Source: Rhizobium sp.
GTDB taxonomy: Bacteria > Pseudomonadota > Alphaproteobacteria > Rhizobiales > Rhizobiaceae
Assembly: GCA_028290545.1 (NCBI GenBank)
Contig: JAQGJP010000074.1
Location: 1 to 37,563 of the forward strand
Direction: 5' to 3'
Length of the DNA stretch: 37,563 nucleotides
Under the pieces are notes generated by a model. The model saw only the letters and a list, made by a program, of their open reading frames with translations. It was not told the origin of the DNA and ran no database searches. The position numbers were made by a program, and so were the translations under genes. Of this stretch, positions 25,615 through 34,075 are shown piece after piece. Within the stretch, counting starts at the first letter, position 1. The number at the start of each line of letters is the position of its first letter.

Positions 25615-26471
25615 CCGAGCCGCTTCTTTTCATATCCGGTCTATCGGCTGTCTCGGATCGCGACGGTGGTTCGCCCATCCTGCGCGACGTGGCGCTGACG
25701 CTGGAACGCGGGGAAGTGCGTGGCCTGGTTGGCGAAAGCGGCGCGGGAAAGTCGACCATCGCCAAGGCGCTGCTCGGAATCCTGCCGCGCACGGTCCGTG
25801 TCACCGGCGGCACGATCCGCTTCGAGGGCCGGGATCTGCTGACACTGCCGGCACCAGCGCTGCGCGACATCATGGGCTCCGAGATATCGCTGATCCCGCA
25901 GGACCCGCAGACGGCGCTCAATCCCGGCCGGAGGATAGAGGTTCAGTTGACCGACGGCCTGCGGCTCCGGCGCGGCATGTCGGCGAAGGCGGCGCATGCC
26001 CGCGCGCTGGCGCTGCTGGAGGAAGTCCACATCCGCGATCCCCTCCGCGTACTGCGCGCCTATCCGCACGAACTGTCGGGCGGAATGCGCCAGCGCGTGC
26101 TGATTGCGGCGGCCTTTGCGCTGAAGCCGAAGCTGGTGATCGCCGACGAGCCGACCACGGCGCTCGACGTCACCGTCCAGAAGCAGATCCTGCGGCTGAT
26201 CCGTGGCATGCAGCGCGCGCACGGAACCGGCGTGGTCTTCGTGACCCACGATCTGGGTGTCGTGGCCCAGATCTGCGACAGCGTTACATTGCTCTATGCC
26301 GGCAAGGTGATCGAACAGGGAAGCACCGCCGATGTGCTGCAGCGGCCGAAGCACGCCTACACTAGGGCGTTGATAGCGGCCGGGCCGCGCTACGACCGGC
26401 CGAATGCCGGGCTTGAACCCGTACCACAATCGGTGTTCGAACAACTGCGCGCCGAGATCGGGATCAAGTGA
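25611..26471 (+). CDS. ABC importer ATPase, DppD-like
   Basis: The product is 286 residues. Walker A is GESGAGKST at 41-49, the Q-loop is [13 protein letters not shown], the signature [13 protein letters not shown], Walker [13 protein letters not shown] and the switch His lies in VTHDLG. Family C-terminal residues follow the 240 region ([13 protein letters not shown]) as in DppD/OppD. A longer frame runs upstream through the DppC gene, but the ATGA junction fixes the start. The stop overlaps the next start (TGATG). Confidence 0.95.
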   Translation: MTEPLLFISGLSAVSDRDGGSPILRDVALTLERGEVRGLVGESGAGKSTIAKALLGILPRTVRVTGGTIRFEGRDLLTLPAPALRDIMGSEISLIPQDPQTALNPGRRIEVQLTDGLRLRRGMSAKAAHARALALLEEVHIRDPLRVLRAYPHELSGGMRQRVLIAAAFALKPKLVIADEPTTALDVTVQKQILRLIRGMQRAHGTGVVFVTHDLGVVAQICDSVTLLYAGKVIEQGSTADVLQRPKHAYTRALIAAGPRYDRPNAGLEPVPQSVFEQLRAEIGIK

Positions 26472-27310
26472 TGGCGGATGATCTTCTGACAGCACGCGGG
26501 ATAGAGGTGACCTACGGTGCCGGAGGCCTTTTCGGCAGTCGCGGCCACAAGGTCCTGCATGGCGTCGACATTTCGATCAGGCGTGGCGAAACAATCGGCA
26601 TCGTCGGGGAATCCGGCTCCGGCAAGACCACCCTCGGACGCGCCTTGCTCCGCCTCGTGGAGGTTTCAGCCGGCGAACTGCGCTTCGATGGCCAGGACAT
26701 CACCCGCCTGCCGGAGGGTGAAATGCGGCCGCTCCGCCGGCGAATGCAGATGATCTTTCAGGACCCGATGGCGTCGCTCAATCCGCGCCATTCGGTGCGC
26801 CGCATCCTGGTCGAACCGGTACTGCTGCACAGGCTCGCAGCCAATCCCCACGACGCCGAAGCCCGCGTGCTGAAAATTCTCGATCGCTTCAAACTGCCGA
26901 AGGAAGTGCTGGACCGCAACCCGCATGAGCTGTCCGGCGGCCAGCGACAGCGCGTCGGTATTGCCCGCGCCGCACTTTTGGAACCGGATTTTGTGCTCGC
27001 CGACGAAATCGTCTCGGGCCTGGATGTCTCGACACAGGCACAGGTGCTCAATCTGCTCAGGGACCTGTCACGCGACATGGGGCTGGCCATGGCCTTCATC
27101 AGCCATGACCTTTCGGTCATCCGCGCCGTCTGTGACCGCGTCTATGTCCTGCAATTCGGCAAGATGGTCGAGGAAGGCCCGTGCGAACAGGTATTTTCCT
27201 CGCCGCAGTCTGATTACACGCGCACGCTGCTGGATGCGATTCCCCTGCCCGAGATCGATCCCGGCTGGCTGGATCGCAAGAGCGCGATCGAGGATGCAGC
27301 GTCAGTCTAG
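26471..27310 (+). CDS. ABC importer ATPase, DppF-like
   Basis: The product is 279 residues and the partner ATPase. Walker A is GESGSGKTT at 46-54, the Q-loop QMIFQDPMASLNPRHSV is DppF-type, the signature is LSGGQRQRVGIARA and Walker B reads FVLADEIVSGLDVS, with Ile in place of the usual Pro after the catalytic Glu, an allowed variant. The switch His lies in ISHDLSVI. A GTG one codon earlier is less likely than the ATG that overlaps the previous stop. It completes a five-gene importer, and no terminator is obvious after it. Confidence 0.95.
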   Translation: MADDLLTARGIEVTYGAGGLFGSRGHKVLHGVDISIRRGETIGIVGESGSGKTTLGRALLRLVEVSAGELRFDGQDITRLPEGEMRPLRRRMQMIFQDPMASLNPRHSVRRILVEPVLLHRLAANPHDAEARVLKILDRFKLPKEVLDRNPHELSGGQRQRVGIARAALLEPDFVLADEIVSGLDVSTQAQVLNLLRDLSRDMGLAMAFISHDLSVIRAVCDRVYVLQFGKMVEEGPCEQVFSSPQSDYTRTLLDAIPLPEIDPGWLDRKSAIEDAASV

Positions 27311-27848
27311 TGCCCGCCGTTCGCGATTGGGCGGAGTGAAACGACCCCAAAAGACTTCAACGCCGGACCAAACTGAAGAAGAGAAACAACGATATCGGGC
27401 CATCCACATTGCATCGCCTTTCACGGCGATGATATCGCGCCCGCCAATGGCCATCTCGACAATGGGGAACGCGACCAGATTGCCGAGGCCCAAGAATCCG
27501 TCGTAATAAACGTCCCTAAGCCACTGGGCTCGCGACAATTTTCGCGCACACGTCCTTTCACCAGAGCCGCAGCAGGGTTTCCGGCAACATATCTACCCGG
27601 CATTACATTCAACATAACTAATCGTTTTAATACAGATACTTGCATAAAACTTCTGACAAAATGGATGGGAGGTTCATTTTTCACCCGCCGGCTACAGCGC
27701 CGGGCTTCGCCGTTCAACGTTACGGATGCCGATGCATCGAGCCACCCGCGCGTCCGAGTCGTCAATACCGGTCAACAATTCCAGCATGCGCTTAAAGACT
27801 GCTTTCTCAGGGCGGAATTGCGGAAATCCATGCTTTCTGAACCGTGAA
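27311..27848. other. Long gene-poor stretch upstream of the Pho box
   Basis: No convincing gene is found in these 538 bases, although it is not simply promoter DNA. A leftward 78-codon frame (27302-27538) and a leftward 114-codon frame (27421-27765) overlap each other; the second contains GRYVAGNPAAALVKGRVREN, which looks like the end of a hexapeptide acetyltransferase. Together they may be a decayed gene, but each alone lacks a full domain or a good ribosome site. About 27595-27660 is notably AT-rich. Confidence 0.3.
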
Positions 27849-27891
27849 TTGTCATCCAACTGTCACCAATCTGACACCGCAGCTTTAATAT
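27849..27891 (+). promoter_or_regulatory. PhoB-dependent promoter with three Pho half-boxes
   Basis: TTGTCAT (27849), CTGTCAC (27860) and CTGACAC (27871) are direct repeats at exact 11-base spacing, matching the PhoB half-site CTGTCAT. The last repeat takes the place of a -35 element, and TAATAT (27886-27891) follows eight bases later as the -10. This is the standard architecture of a phosphate-starvation promoter and fits control of phnC-phnN. Transcription should begin near 27898. Confidence 0.9.
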
Positions 27892-27941
27892 GCGGCATTA
27901 GACCGTCCGCAGTTACGCAAAAATAATAAGGGTTGGCACGA

Positions 27942-28787
27942 ATGTTCGAATTCAGGAATGTCACGCGACAGTTCGGCGCGAAAATCGCAGTCGACAATGT
28001 AACGCTGAATATTCCAGCCGGCCAGATGGTCGGCATCATTGGTCGCTCTGGAGCCGGAAAGTCTACATTTTTGCGCATGGTCAATCGGCTTGCGAGTCCG
28101 TCATCGGGATCAATCGTGTTTGCCGGCCGCGATGTAACCAAGCTCAAAGGTGCCGATCTTCGCCGCTGGCAGCGGGACTGCGCCATGATTTTCCAGCAAT
28201 TCAATCTCGTGCCGCGCCTTGATGTTATGACGAATGTCATGCTCGGACGGTTGAACCATCGCTCGACATTGACCAGCATGCTTGGCCTGTTCACCCGCGA
28301 GGAGCGCATCATGGCGATCGCTGCGCTTGAGCGGCTCGGTATCGAGCAGGCAGCCCTGCAGCCAGCCGGCACCCTTTCTGGCGGCCAGCAGCAGCGCGTT
28401 GCGATTGCCCGTGCGCTTCTGCAGGAACCGAAGGTCCTGCTCGCCGACGAGCCGATCGCTTCGCTCGATCCGCTGAATGCCAAAATCGTCATGGATGCGC
28501 TCCGCGACATCAACGAACGCGAAGGTATTACCGTCATCACCAATCTGCATACGCTCGACACCGCACGCAACTATTGCGAACGCATTGTCGGCATGGCCGG
28601 CGGCCGCGTGGTGTTTGATGGCAAGCCGGAAGACCTGAACGCCGACGCCGTCAGGACGATCTACGGCACCGACAAGGATGGCGCGGGCATCGATGAATCG
28701 ATGACCTCGACGGCCATCAACATTTCCGCCCTGAGTGCGGCAAACCAATCCGCCCGCGTTCAACCGCTGGCTCTGGCCGGCCTGTAA
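27942..28787 (+). CDS. phnC: PhnC, phosphonate ABC importer ATPase
   Basis: The product is 281 residues. Walker A is GRSGAGKST at 34-42, the Q-loop has [13 protein letters not shown], the signature [13 protein letters not shown] begins at 145, and Walker B is [31 protein letters not shown] carries the switch His and is characteristic of PhnC. The ATG is placed after AAGGG; an in-frame TTG three codons earlier is less likely. It is the first gene behind the Pho box. In rhizobia homologous PhoCDET systems carry phosphate and phosphonates at high affinity, so this importer may serve both. Confidence 0.97.
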   Translation: MFEFRNVTRQFGAKIAVDNVTLNIPAGQMVGIIGRSGAGKSTFLRMVNRLASPSSGSIVFAGRDVTKLKGADLRRWQRDCAMIFQQFNLVPRLDVMTNVMLGRLNHRSTLTSMLGLFTREERIMAIAALERLGIEQAALQPAGTLSGGQQQRVAIARALLQEPKVLLADEPIASLDPLNAKIVMDALRDINEREGITVITNLHTLDTARNYCERIVGMAGGRVVFDGKPEDLNADAVRTIYGTDKDGAGIDESMTSTAINISALSAANQSARVQPLALAGL

Positions 28788-28844
28788 GAGAACGGCTGTG
28801 ATCGACCGCCCGCGTCAAGGGCAACTTCTTCATAACAGCAATAC

Positions 28845-28859
28845 GACCGGGTACCGGTC
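28845..28859 (+). repeat. 15-base palindrome just upstream of the phnD ribosome site
   Basis: GACCGG-GTA-CCGGTC is perfect and ends four bases before the AGGAGAG ribosome site of phnD. As RNA it could form a small hairpin marking or protecting a processed 5' end; as DNA it could be an operator. An RNA role is favoured because it lies inside the operon. Confidence 0.4.
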
Positions 28860-28875
28860 AACCAGGAGAGAACCC

Positions 28876-29781
28876 ATGTTGAAGAAAGCACTCTTTGCGG
28901 CTACTGCGCTGTTTGCGCTGGCCGGCACAGCCCATGCTGCCGATATCAAGGAATTCCGTGTCGGCATTATGGGCGGCGAGAACGAAGCCGACCGCCTTCG
29001 CAACTTTGCTTGCCTTCAGGACCATCTGAAGAAGGAGTTCGGCTTCGAAAAGGTTTCGCTCTTCCCGGCCGCCGACTATGACGGCGTTATCCAGGGCCTG
29101 CTCGGCGGCACGCTCGACTTCGCCGAACTCGGCGCTTCCGGCTATGCCAACGTCTACATCAAGGATCCGAAGGCCGTTACGCCGATCCTGACGACGCAGC
29201 AGAAGGACGGCTCGACCGGCTATTACTCGATCGGTCTCGCCCTGAAATCCTCCGGCATCAAGACGATCATGGACGCCAAGGGCAAGAAGCTCGGCTACGC
29301 CGACCCGGATTCGACCTCTGGCTACCTCGTCCCGCTGACCCAGATTCCGAAGACCACCGGCATGGCCAACGACAAGTTCTTCGCCGCCACGCAGTTCAAC
29401 GGCGGCCATGAGAACAACCTGCTCGCCGCTTATGACGGCAAGGTCGATGTTGCAGTGGACGATTCCTCGGGCATTGGCGATTTCAAGGACGGATACACCT
29501 CCGGCACATTCCACAAGGAAGTCGACAAGGGTGCCGTCGACCCGAACAAGCTGGTTGAAGTCTGGCGCTCGCCGCTGATCCCGAACGGCCCGCTCGTCGT
29601 TCGCAACGCGCTCGGCGAAGAGTGGCAGAAGAAGCTCGCTGCCTTCTTCACCGCACTGCCGGCGAAGGACTACAAGTGCTTCACCGCCATCGAAGGCGGC
29701 GATTTCCAGGGCTACGCTCCAGTCAAGCACGAGTTCTACAACGCCATCGTCGACGTTCGCAGGCAGGCCATCGGCGGCTGA
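28876..29781 (+). CDS. phnD: PhnD, phosphonate-binding periplasmic protein
   Basis: The product is 301 residues with a Sec signal peptide (MLKKALFAATALFALAGTAHA, cleavage after AHA). The mature part begins ADIKEFRVGIMGGENEADRL, the usual PhnD start, and contains the hinge strand region DFAELGASGYANVYIKD and the phosphonate-contact segment GYADPDSTSGYLVP. It delivers alkylphosphonates or P-esters to PhnE1/PhnE2. The start is set by AGGAGAG and the signal peptide; a longer frame from within phnC is rejected. Codon use is more biased than in the neighbours, as expected of a highly expressed binding protein. Confidence 0.97.
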   Translation: MLKKALFAATALFALAGTAHAADIKEFRVGIMGGENEADRLRNFACLQDHLKKEFGFEKVSLFPAADYDGVIQGLLGGTLDFAELGASGYANVYIKDPKAVTPILTTQQKDGSTGYYSIGLALKSSGIKTIMDAKGKKLGYADPDSTSGYLVPLTQIPKTTGMANDKFFAATQFNGGHENNLLAAYDGKVDVAVDDSSGIGDFKDGYTSGTFHKEVDKGAVDPNKLVEVWRSPLIPNGPLVVRNALGEEWQKKLAAFFTALPAKDYKCFTAIEGGDFQGYAPVKHEFYNAIVDVRRQAIGG

Positions 29782-29800
29782 TCAGTTCGAATTCATATCG

Positions 29801-29827
29801 GGGCGGCTGGCAACAGCCGCCCTTTCT
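29801..29827 (+). terminator. Intra-operon terminator-like hairpin after phnD
   Basis: GGGCGGCTG pairs perfectly with CAGCCGCCC around GCAA, followed by TTTCTT. It lies between phnD and the first permease gene and probably terminates some transcripts or protects the phnD 3' end, raising binding protein relative to permease. Confidence 0.8.
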
Positions 29828-29853
29828 TGTGACAATTCATAGGCGGGGCGCTG

Positions 29854-30816
29854 ATGACTATTGCCGATACACAGCCACAGTTACAGGGCAACACGCGGGA
29901 AATCGTCAATGCCTGGGACAAGATGATCGCCAGGCGACGTCTCTATACCATCCTTGGCCTGGCCATCCTGCTCGCGGCCTTCATCGGCTCCGTCCGTTTC
30001 GCTGACGAGGCCAACGCCGGCCACTTCTTCGAGCGCCTGCCGCATCTGTTCGACTTCCTGAGTTGGCTGATCCCCAAGGACTGGAACGACGTCTGGCGCG
30101 CTTTGTTCGACATTGCCAGCGTACACGACAATGGCGGCGAGGAATTCAACTTCGCCAAGGGTCGCGTCTATGTGTGGGGCGATTTCTACGTTCCCGAATA
30201 TTTCGAATTGATGATCACCACCATCAACGTGGCGCTGGTCTCGACGCTCGTCGGATTTCTGATCGCCACGCCCCTTTGTTTCGTCGCCGCGCGAAACATG
30301 ACAAGCCTCTACCTGCCGCGCGTGATCACCAAGCGCATACTTGAGATTCTGCGCGCCTTTCCCGAGATTGTCATCGCCGGATTGTTTGCTGCCATCCTCT
30401 CCGTCGGTCCGGTTGCGGCCATCATCGCTGTCAGCCTCCATACGACCGGCGCGCTCGGCAAGCTTTTCTACGAGGTCGTCGAGAACATCGACATGAAGCC
30501 GACCGAGGGCATAAGGGCCGTCGGCGCAAACTGGCTCGAACGCATCCGCTTCTCCGCAATTCCCCAGGTGCTGCCGAACTTCATGTCCTATGCGCTGCTG
30601 CGCCTGGAGATCAACGTGCGCGCCTCGACCATCATTGGTGCTGTCGGCGGTGGCGGTATCGGTGAAGAACTGAAGCTTTCCATCTCGCGCGGCTTCGGTG
30701 CCAAGACCACCGCCCTTGTCCTGCTTCTGTTTGTGACGATCGTCGTGGTTGATCAATTCTCCGCATGGTTGCGTCGGCGTCTTGTCGGCGAGCACGCTTT
30801 TCTTCTGCAACATTGA
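29854..30816 (+). CDS. phnE: PhnE1, phosphonate ABC importer permease
   Basis: The product is 320 residues. After a cytoplasmic N-terminus there is one helix (LYTILGLAILLAAFIGSV), an extracytoplasmic stretch to about 120, then the permease core with MITTINVALVSTLVGFLIATPL, FVAARNMTS and the EAA loop EGIRAVGANWLERIRFSAIP. VGGGGIGEELKLSISRGF near the C-terminus is a PhnE hallmark. Pairs of PhnE permeases are common in alphaproteobacteria and correspond to the E and T subunits of PhoCDET. Nine bases separate it from the next gene. Confidence 0.95.
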   Translation: MTIADTQPQLQGNTREIVNAWDKMIARRRLYTILGLAILLAAFIGSVRFADEANAGHFFERLPHLFDFLSWLIPKDWNDVWRALFDIASVHDNGGEEFNFAKGRVYVWGDFYVPEYFELMITTINVALVSTLVGFLIATPLCFVAARNMTSLYLPRVITKRILEILRAFPEIVIAGLFAAILSVGPVAAIIAVSLHTTGALGKLFYEVVENIDMKPTEGIRAVGANWLERIRFSAIPQVLPNFMSYALLRLEINVRASTIIGAVGGGGIGEELKLSISRGFGAKTTALVLLLFVTIVVVDQFSAWLRRRLVGEHAFLLQH

Positions 30817-30824
30817 GGCTCGCC

Positions 30825-32159
30825 ATGGCTACGATCCACGCAATCCAAATGCAGGAAATCGAAGCGCGCTATCCGCAGCTTCTCTATCGCTCCCCGCGGC
30901 AACGGTTTGGCGGGCTGCTGATGGTAATCGGTACGCTGCTTTACGCCATCTACGCCAGTTGGTTCTTCGATCTGCCGAAGCTTGTCGCTGAAGCTCACTG
31001 GGAGCGCTTCGGCATCTATATGATCCAATGGGTCAGCTATGACGTGCAGCCGGAGTTCCGTATCGAGGACGACGGCTCTGTCATGGTGCATTACTCACGG
31101 TTTTCGGTGCTCGGCGACAACCCGCATCCGGACTGGATCAAAGAAAATGCCGATCACAGCTACAGCGTCAATGTTGGCGGCACGCTGACCATCAGCAAGT
31201 CCATGACCACCGTCCACGCCCATGGCATCGATGTTCCCGTCGATGTCACCAGCGGAGCGCCAAAGGTCGTTGGCCCGGTTCCCAGCTGGATGATGGTCTA
31301 TCCCGACACCGTGCTCGCCGACCTCGGACTGGCTGGCGACGTCAGCATCGACGTCGATCGTGTCAAGGTCCGTAAGCGCTTCTTCGGCTGGGCCAACTTT
31401 ATCTTTGATACCCAGTCGCCGTTTTTCGGCAAGACGACCGGCGAGGTGGTGAGCCTGATTGCGTCTGGTCCCCGGATCGATCCCGACCAGTCCAACCTGT
31501 CGCTCGCCATGGACAATATCTGGAACAACAACGCCTGGCAGCACGGCGATGTCTGGACGAAGCTGTTTGAAACCGTCATCATGGCCTTCCTCGGAACGCT
31601 TCTCGGTGCGATCGCAGCCTTCCCGCTCGCCTTCATCGCGGCGCGCAACATCTCGCCGAACAGGTTGCTCAATCAGGTGTTGAAGCGGTTCTTCGACTTC
31701 CTTCGCTCGGTCGACATGTTGATCTGGGCATTGTTTCTGACCCGTGCCTTCGGCCCTGGCCCGCTGGCCGGCAGCGGTGCGATTTTCCTCACGGAAACCG
31801 GGACGCTCGGCAAGCTCTATTCCGAGGGCCTGGAGAACATCGACAACAAGCCGCGCGAAGGGGTGCGCTCGGTCGGCGCGCCACCGATTGCCGTGCAGCG
31901 TTACGGCGTCGTGCCGCAGATCATTCCCGTGATCGTCAGCCAGACTCTCTACCAGTGGGAATCGAATGTACGCGGTGCGACCATTATCGGTGCGGTCGGC
32001 GCCGGTGGCATCGGCCTCAAGCTCTGGGAGGCGATGCGGACAAATTCGAACTGGGAAAATGTCGCCTATATGGTGGTGTTGATCTTCCTCGTCGTCTATA
32101 CATTCGACAATCTGTCAAGTTTTCTCAGATCAAAATTGATAGGCCCGACTTCACGTTAA
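30825..32159 (+). CDS. phnE: PhnE2, phosphonate ABC importer permease with large extracytoplasmic loop
   Basis: The product is 444 residues, much longer than the 260-320 typical of PhnE. One helix (GLLMVIGTLLYAIYASWFF, about 30-48) is followed by about 195 residues of loop (to about 245) rich in beta-type segments such as SYSVNVGGTLTISKSM. The permease core follows, with ETVIMAFLGTLLGAIAAFPL, FIAARNIS and EAA loop EGVRSVGAPPIAVQRYGVVP, ending VGAGGIGLKLWEAM. The start gives a PhnE2-type N-terminus (MATIHAIQMQEIEARYPQLL); an upstream in-frame start inside phnE1 is rejected. It pairs with PhnE1 in the membrane. Confidence 0.94.
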   Translation: MATIHAIQMQEIEARYPQLLYRSPRQRFGGLLMVIGTLLYAIYASWFFDLPKLVAEAHWERFGIYMIQWVSYDVQPEFRIEDDGSVMVHYSRFSVLGDNPHPDWIKENADHSYSVNVGGTLTISKSMTTVHAHGIDVPVDVTSGAPKVVGPVPSWMMVYPDTVLADLGLAGDVSIDVDRVKVRKRFFGWANFIFDTQSPFFGKTTGEVVSLIASGPRIDPDQSNLSLAMDNIWNNNAWQHGDVWTKLFETVIMAFLGTLLGAIAAFPLAFIAARNISPNRLLNQVLKRFFDFLRSVDMLIWALFLTRAFGPGPLAGSGAIFLTETGTLGKLYSEGLENIDNKPREGVRSVGAPPIAVQRYGVVPQIIPVIVSQTLYQWESNVRGATIIGAVGAGGIGLKLWEAMRTNSNWENVAYMVVLIFLVVYTFDNLSSFLRSKLIGPTSR

Positions 32160-32235
32160 TGTCACAAAACGAAGGTAGAGCAACGGCTTCTTGAATGGGT
32201 CGGGCTCTTCTTTGAGTCCCATCGGATGCTCGTCA

Positions 32236-32940
32236 ATGCGCTACGCAATTTATTTCACACCTCCCGAGAATGATCCGCTTTCGGTTCACGCCGCAAACTG
32301 GCTTGGTCGCGATGCATTTCGGTATCAGACCATCCGGCAACAGCCTGTGGAAGGATTCAGCCCGGAAGAGATCACCTCGCTGACGGACGATCCGCGTCGC
32401 TACGGTTTTCACGCTACGCTGAAGGCGCCTTTCGAACTGGCCGCCGAACACAGCGAAACCGAGCTTCTCGATGCTTTCCACGCATTTGCGGCCGTCATCC
32501 AGGCTTTTGAGATCGACATAACTCTCGGGCAACTCGGCCCGTTCTTCGCGCTCGTGCCGGCCACCCCGAATGGGGCGCTGCAGGCTTTTGCCGATGCCTG
32601 CGTCGAGCATTTTGAGCCGTTCCGCGCGCCACTGTCGGATGCCGACATCGCCCGCCGCAAGCCGGATAAGCTGTCCGTGGGTGAACGCGACAATCTCACG
32701 CAATGGGGTTACCCCTATGTGTTCGAGGATTTCCGCTTTCACATGACACTGACCGGCCCCGTTCCAGCGGAACGTCAGCAACCGATGAAGGCGGTGCTCG
32801 GCCCGGCTTTTGCATCCTTCATCGATCGGCCGCTGGCCATTTCGCATATCGCCCTGTTTGTCGAACCCGAGCGCGGAGCACCTTTCGTAATGAAAAGGAT
32901 AGCCCCGCTCCGCCCGCTGTCCCAAAGGAAAACTGCCTGA
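32236..32940 (+). CDS. DUF1045 phosphonate-operon protein, 2H phosphoesterase type
   Basis: The product is 234 residues. Two H-x-T-L motifs, H59-A-T-L and H169-M-T-L, are the signature of the 2H phosphoesterase superfamily, and the overall sequence (MRYAIYFTPP, RYGFHATLKAPFEL, FEDFRFHMTLTGPV) is that of the DUF1045 family tied to C-P lyase operons. Enzymes of this fold open 2',3'- or 1,2-cyclic phosphates. No phnP is visible, so it is a reasonable candidate for opening the 5-phosphoribosyl 1,2-cyclic phosphate made by PhnJ; this is inference. It lies 76 bases after phnE2 and one base before phnM. Confidence 0.92.
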   Translation: MRYAIYFTPPENDPLSVHAANWLGRDAFRYQTIRQQPVEGFSPEEITSLTDDPRRYGFHATLKAPFELAAEHSETELLDAFHAFAAVIQAFEIDITLGQLGPFFALVPATPNGALQAFADACVEHFEPFRAPLSDADIARRKPDKLSVGERDNLTQWGYPYVFEDFRFHMTLTGPVPAERQQPMKAVLGPAFASFIDRPLAISHIALFVEPERGAPFVMKRIAPLRPLSQRKTA

Positions 32941-32941
32941 A

Positions 32942-34075
32942 ATGCCCAACGAATCTGTGTTCAGAAATGCCCGTATCGTCCTCGATGATGAGATTGTAGA
33001 CGGCTCGATTGTCATTCGCGACGGCAAGATCGCCGATATCGCCAACGGAAATTCCGGTGTCGGCGACGATTTCGAAGGCGATTACCTGATGCCGGGACTG
33101 ATCGAACTGCACACCGACCATCTGGAAAGCCATTATTCTCCCCGCCCCGGCGTCCGCTGGGGCAAGATCGCGGCGATCCAGGCGCATGATGCCCAGGTAG
33201 CGGCTTCCGGCATCACCACCGTGTTCGATTGCCTGCGTATGGGTTCGGATGACGACGGCGGATTTGCGACCGGCGAAATGAGGGACATGGCGGACGCACT
33301 GGCGACCGCGGGCCGCGAAAACCGGCTCAAGGCCGAACACCTGATCCATCTGCGCTGCGAAGTCTCTGCCGCCGACGTCATCGAGCATTTCGAGACGTTC
33401 GAAAACGATCCTCAGGTCCGGCTTGTATCGATGATGGACCATGCGCCGGGTCAGCGCCAGTTCCAGACCATGGAACAGTATACGCTCTACCACAAGAACA
33501 AGCGCGGCATGTCGGACGAAGTATTCACGAACTACGTCAATCGCCGCCAGCAGCTGTCGAAACTCTATGCCACCAAGCATCGCGACATCATCGCCGCGTT
33601 CTGCAACCAGCACGGCATTGCCGTCGCCTCCCATGACGATGCGACGCTGGAACATGTCGATGAGGCCATCACGTACGGCGTACGGCTTGCCGAATTCCCA
33701 ACCAGCCATGAAGCCGCCCGTGCCTCGCATCAGGCGGGCATGAGCGTGCTGATGGGCGCGCCCAATATCGTCCGCGGCAAATCGCATTCAGGCAATATCT
33801 CGGCCAAGGATCTCGCCGATCAGGGGATTCTCGACGTGCTGTCGTCGGACTATGTACCGTTCAGCCTGATCTGTGCGCCCTTTGTGCTCGCGGATAGCGG
33901 TCTGCCGCTCGAAAAGGCGATTGCCATGGTGACATCGACGCCGGCGCGGACTGTCGGCCTCGACGATCGCGGTCGCATCGCATCGGGCCTGCGCGCCGAT
34001 CTTGCCCGCATTCATCGCAAGGAAGGTGTTCCAGTCGTCCGTTCCGTGTGGCGCGAAGGACAGCGGGTCATATGA
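32942..34075 (+). CDS. phnM: PhnM, ribosyl triphosphate phosphonate pyrophosphohydrolase
   Basis: The product is 377 residues of the amidohydrolase superfamily. The N-terminal metal-binding motif is ELHTDHLE (H57, H60), later HLRCEVSAADVIEHFE and ASHDDATLEHVDEA supply further ligands, and VLSSDYVP carries the last acidic residue. PhnM removes pyrophosphate from the ribosyl triphosphate phosphonate to leave the PhnJ substrate. The stop overlaps the phnN start (ATGA). Confidence 0.97.
   Translation: MPNESVFRNARIVLDDEIVDGSIVIRDGKIADIANGNSGVGDDFEGDYLMPGLIELHTDHLESHYSPRPGVRWGKIAAIQAHDAQVAASGITTVFDCLRMGSDDDGGFATGEMRDMADALATAGRENRLKAEHLIHLRCEVSAADVIEHFETFENDPQVRLVSMMDHAPGQRQFQTMEQYTLYHKNKRGMSDEVFTNYVNRRQQLSKLYATKHRDIIAAFCNQHGIAVASHDDATLEHVDEAITYGVRLAEFPTSHEAARASHQAGMSVLMGAPNIVRGKSHSGNISAKDLADQGILDVLSSDYVPFSLICAPFVLADSGLPLEKAIAMVTSTPARTVGLDDRGRIASGLRADLARIHRKEGVPVVRSVWREGQRVI

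Noticed and set aside
27302..27538. Leftward 78-codon frame overlapping the DppF-like gene end
   Set aside because: Partly protein-like, but no start signal, no family and an overlap with another frame; kept only as a possible relic.
32160..32235. Gap between phnE2 and the DUF1045 gene examined for a second Pho box
   Set aside because: One TGTCAC occurs but no partner repeat; the gene is best placed in the phnC operon.
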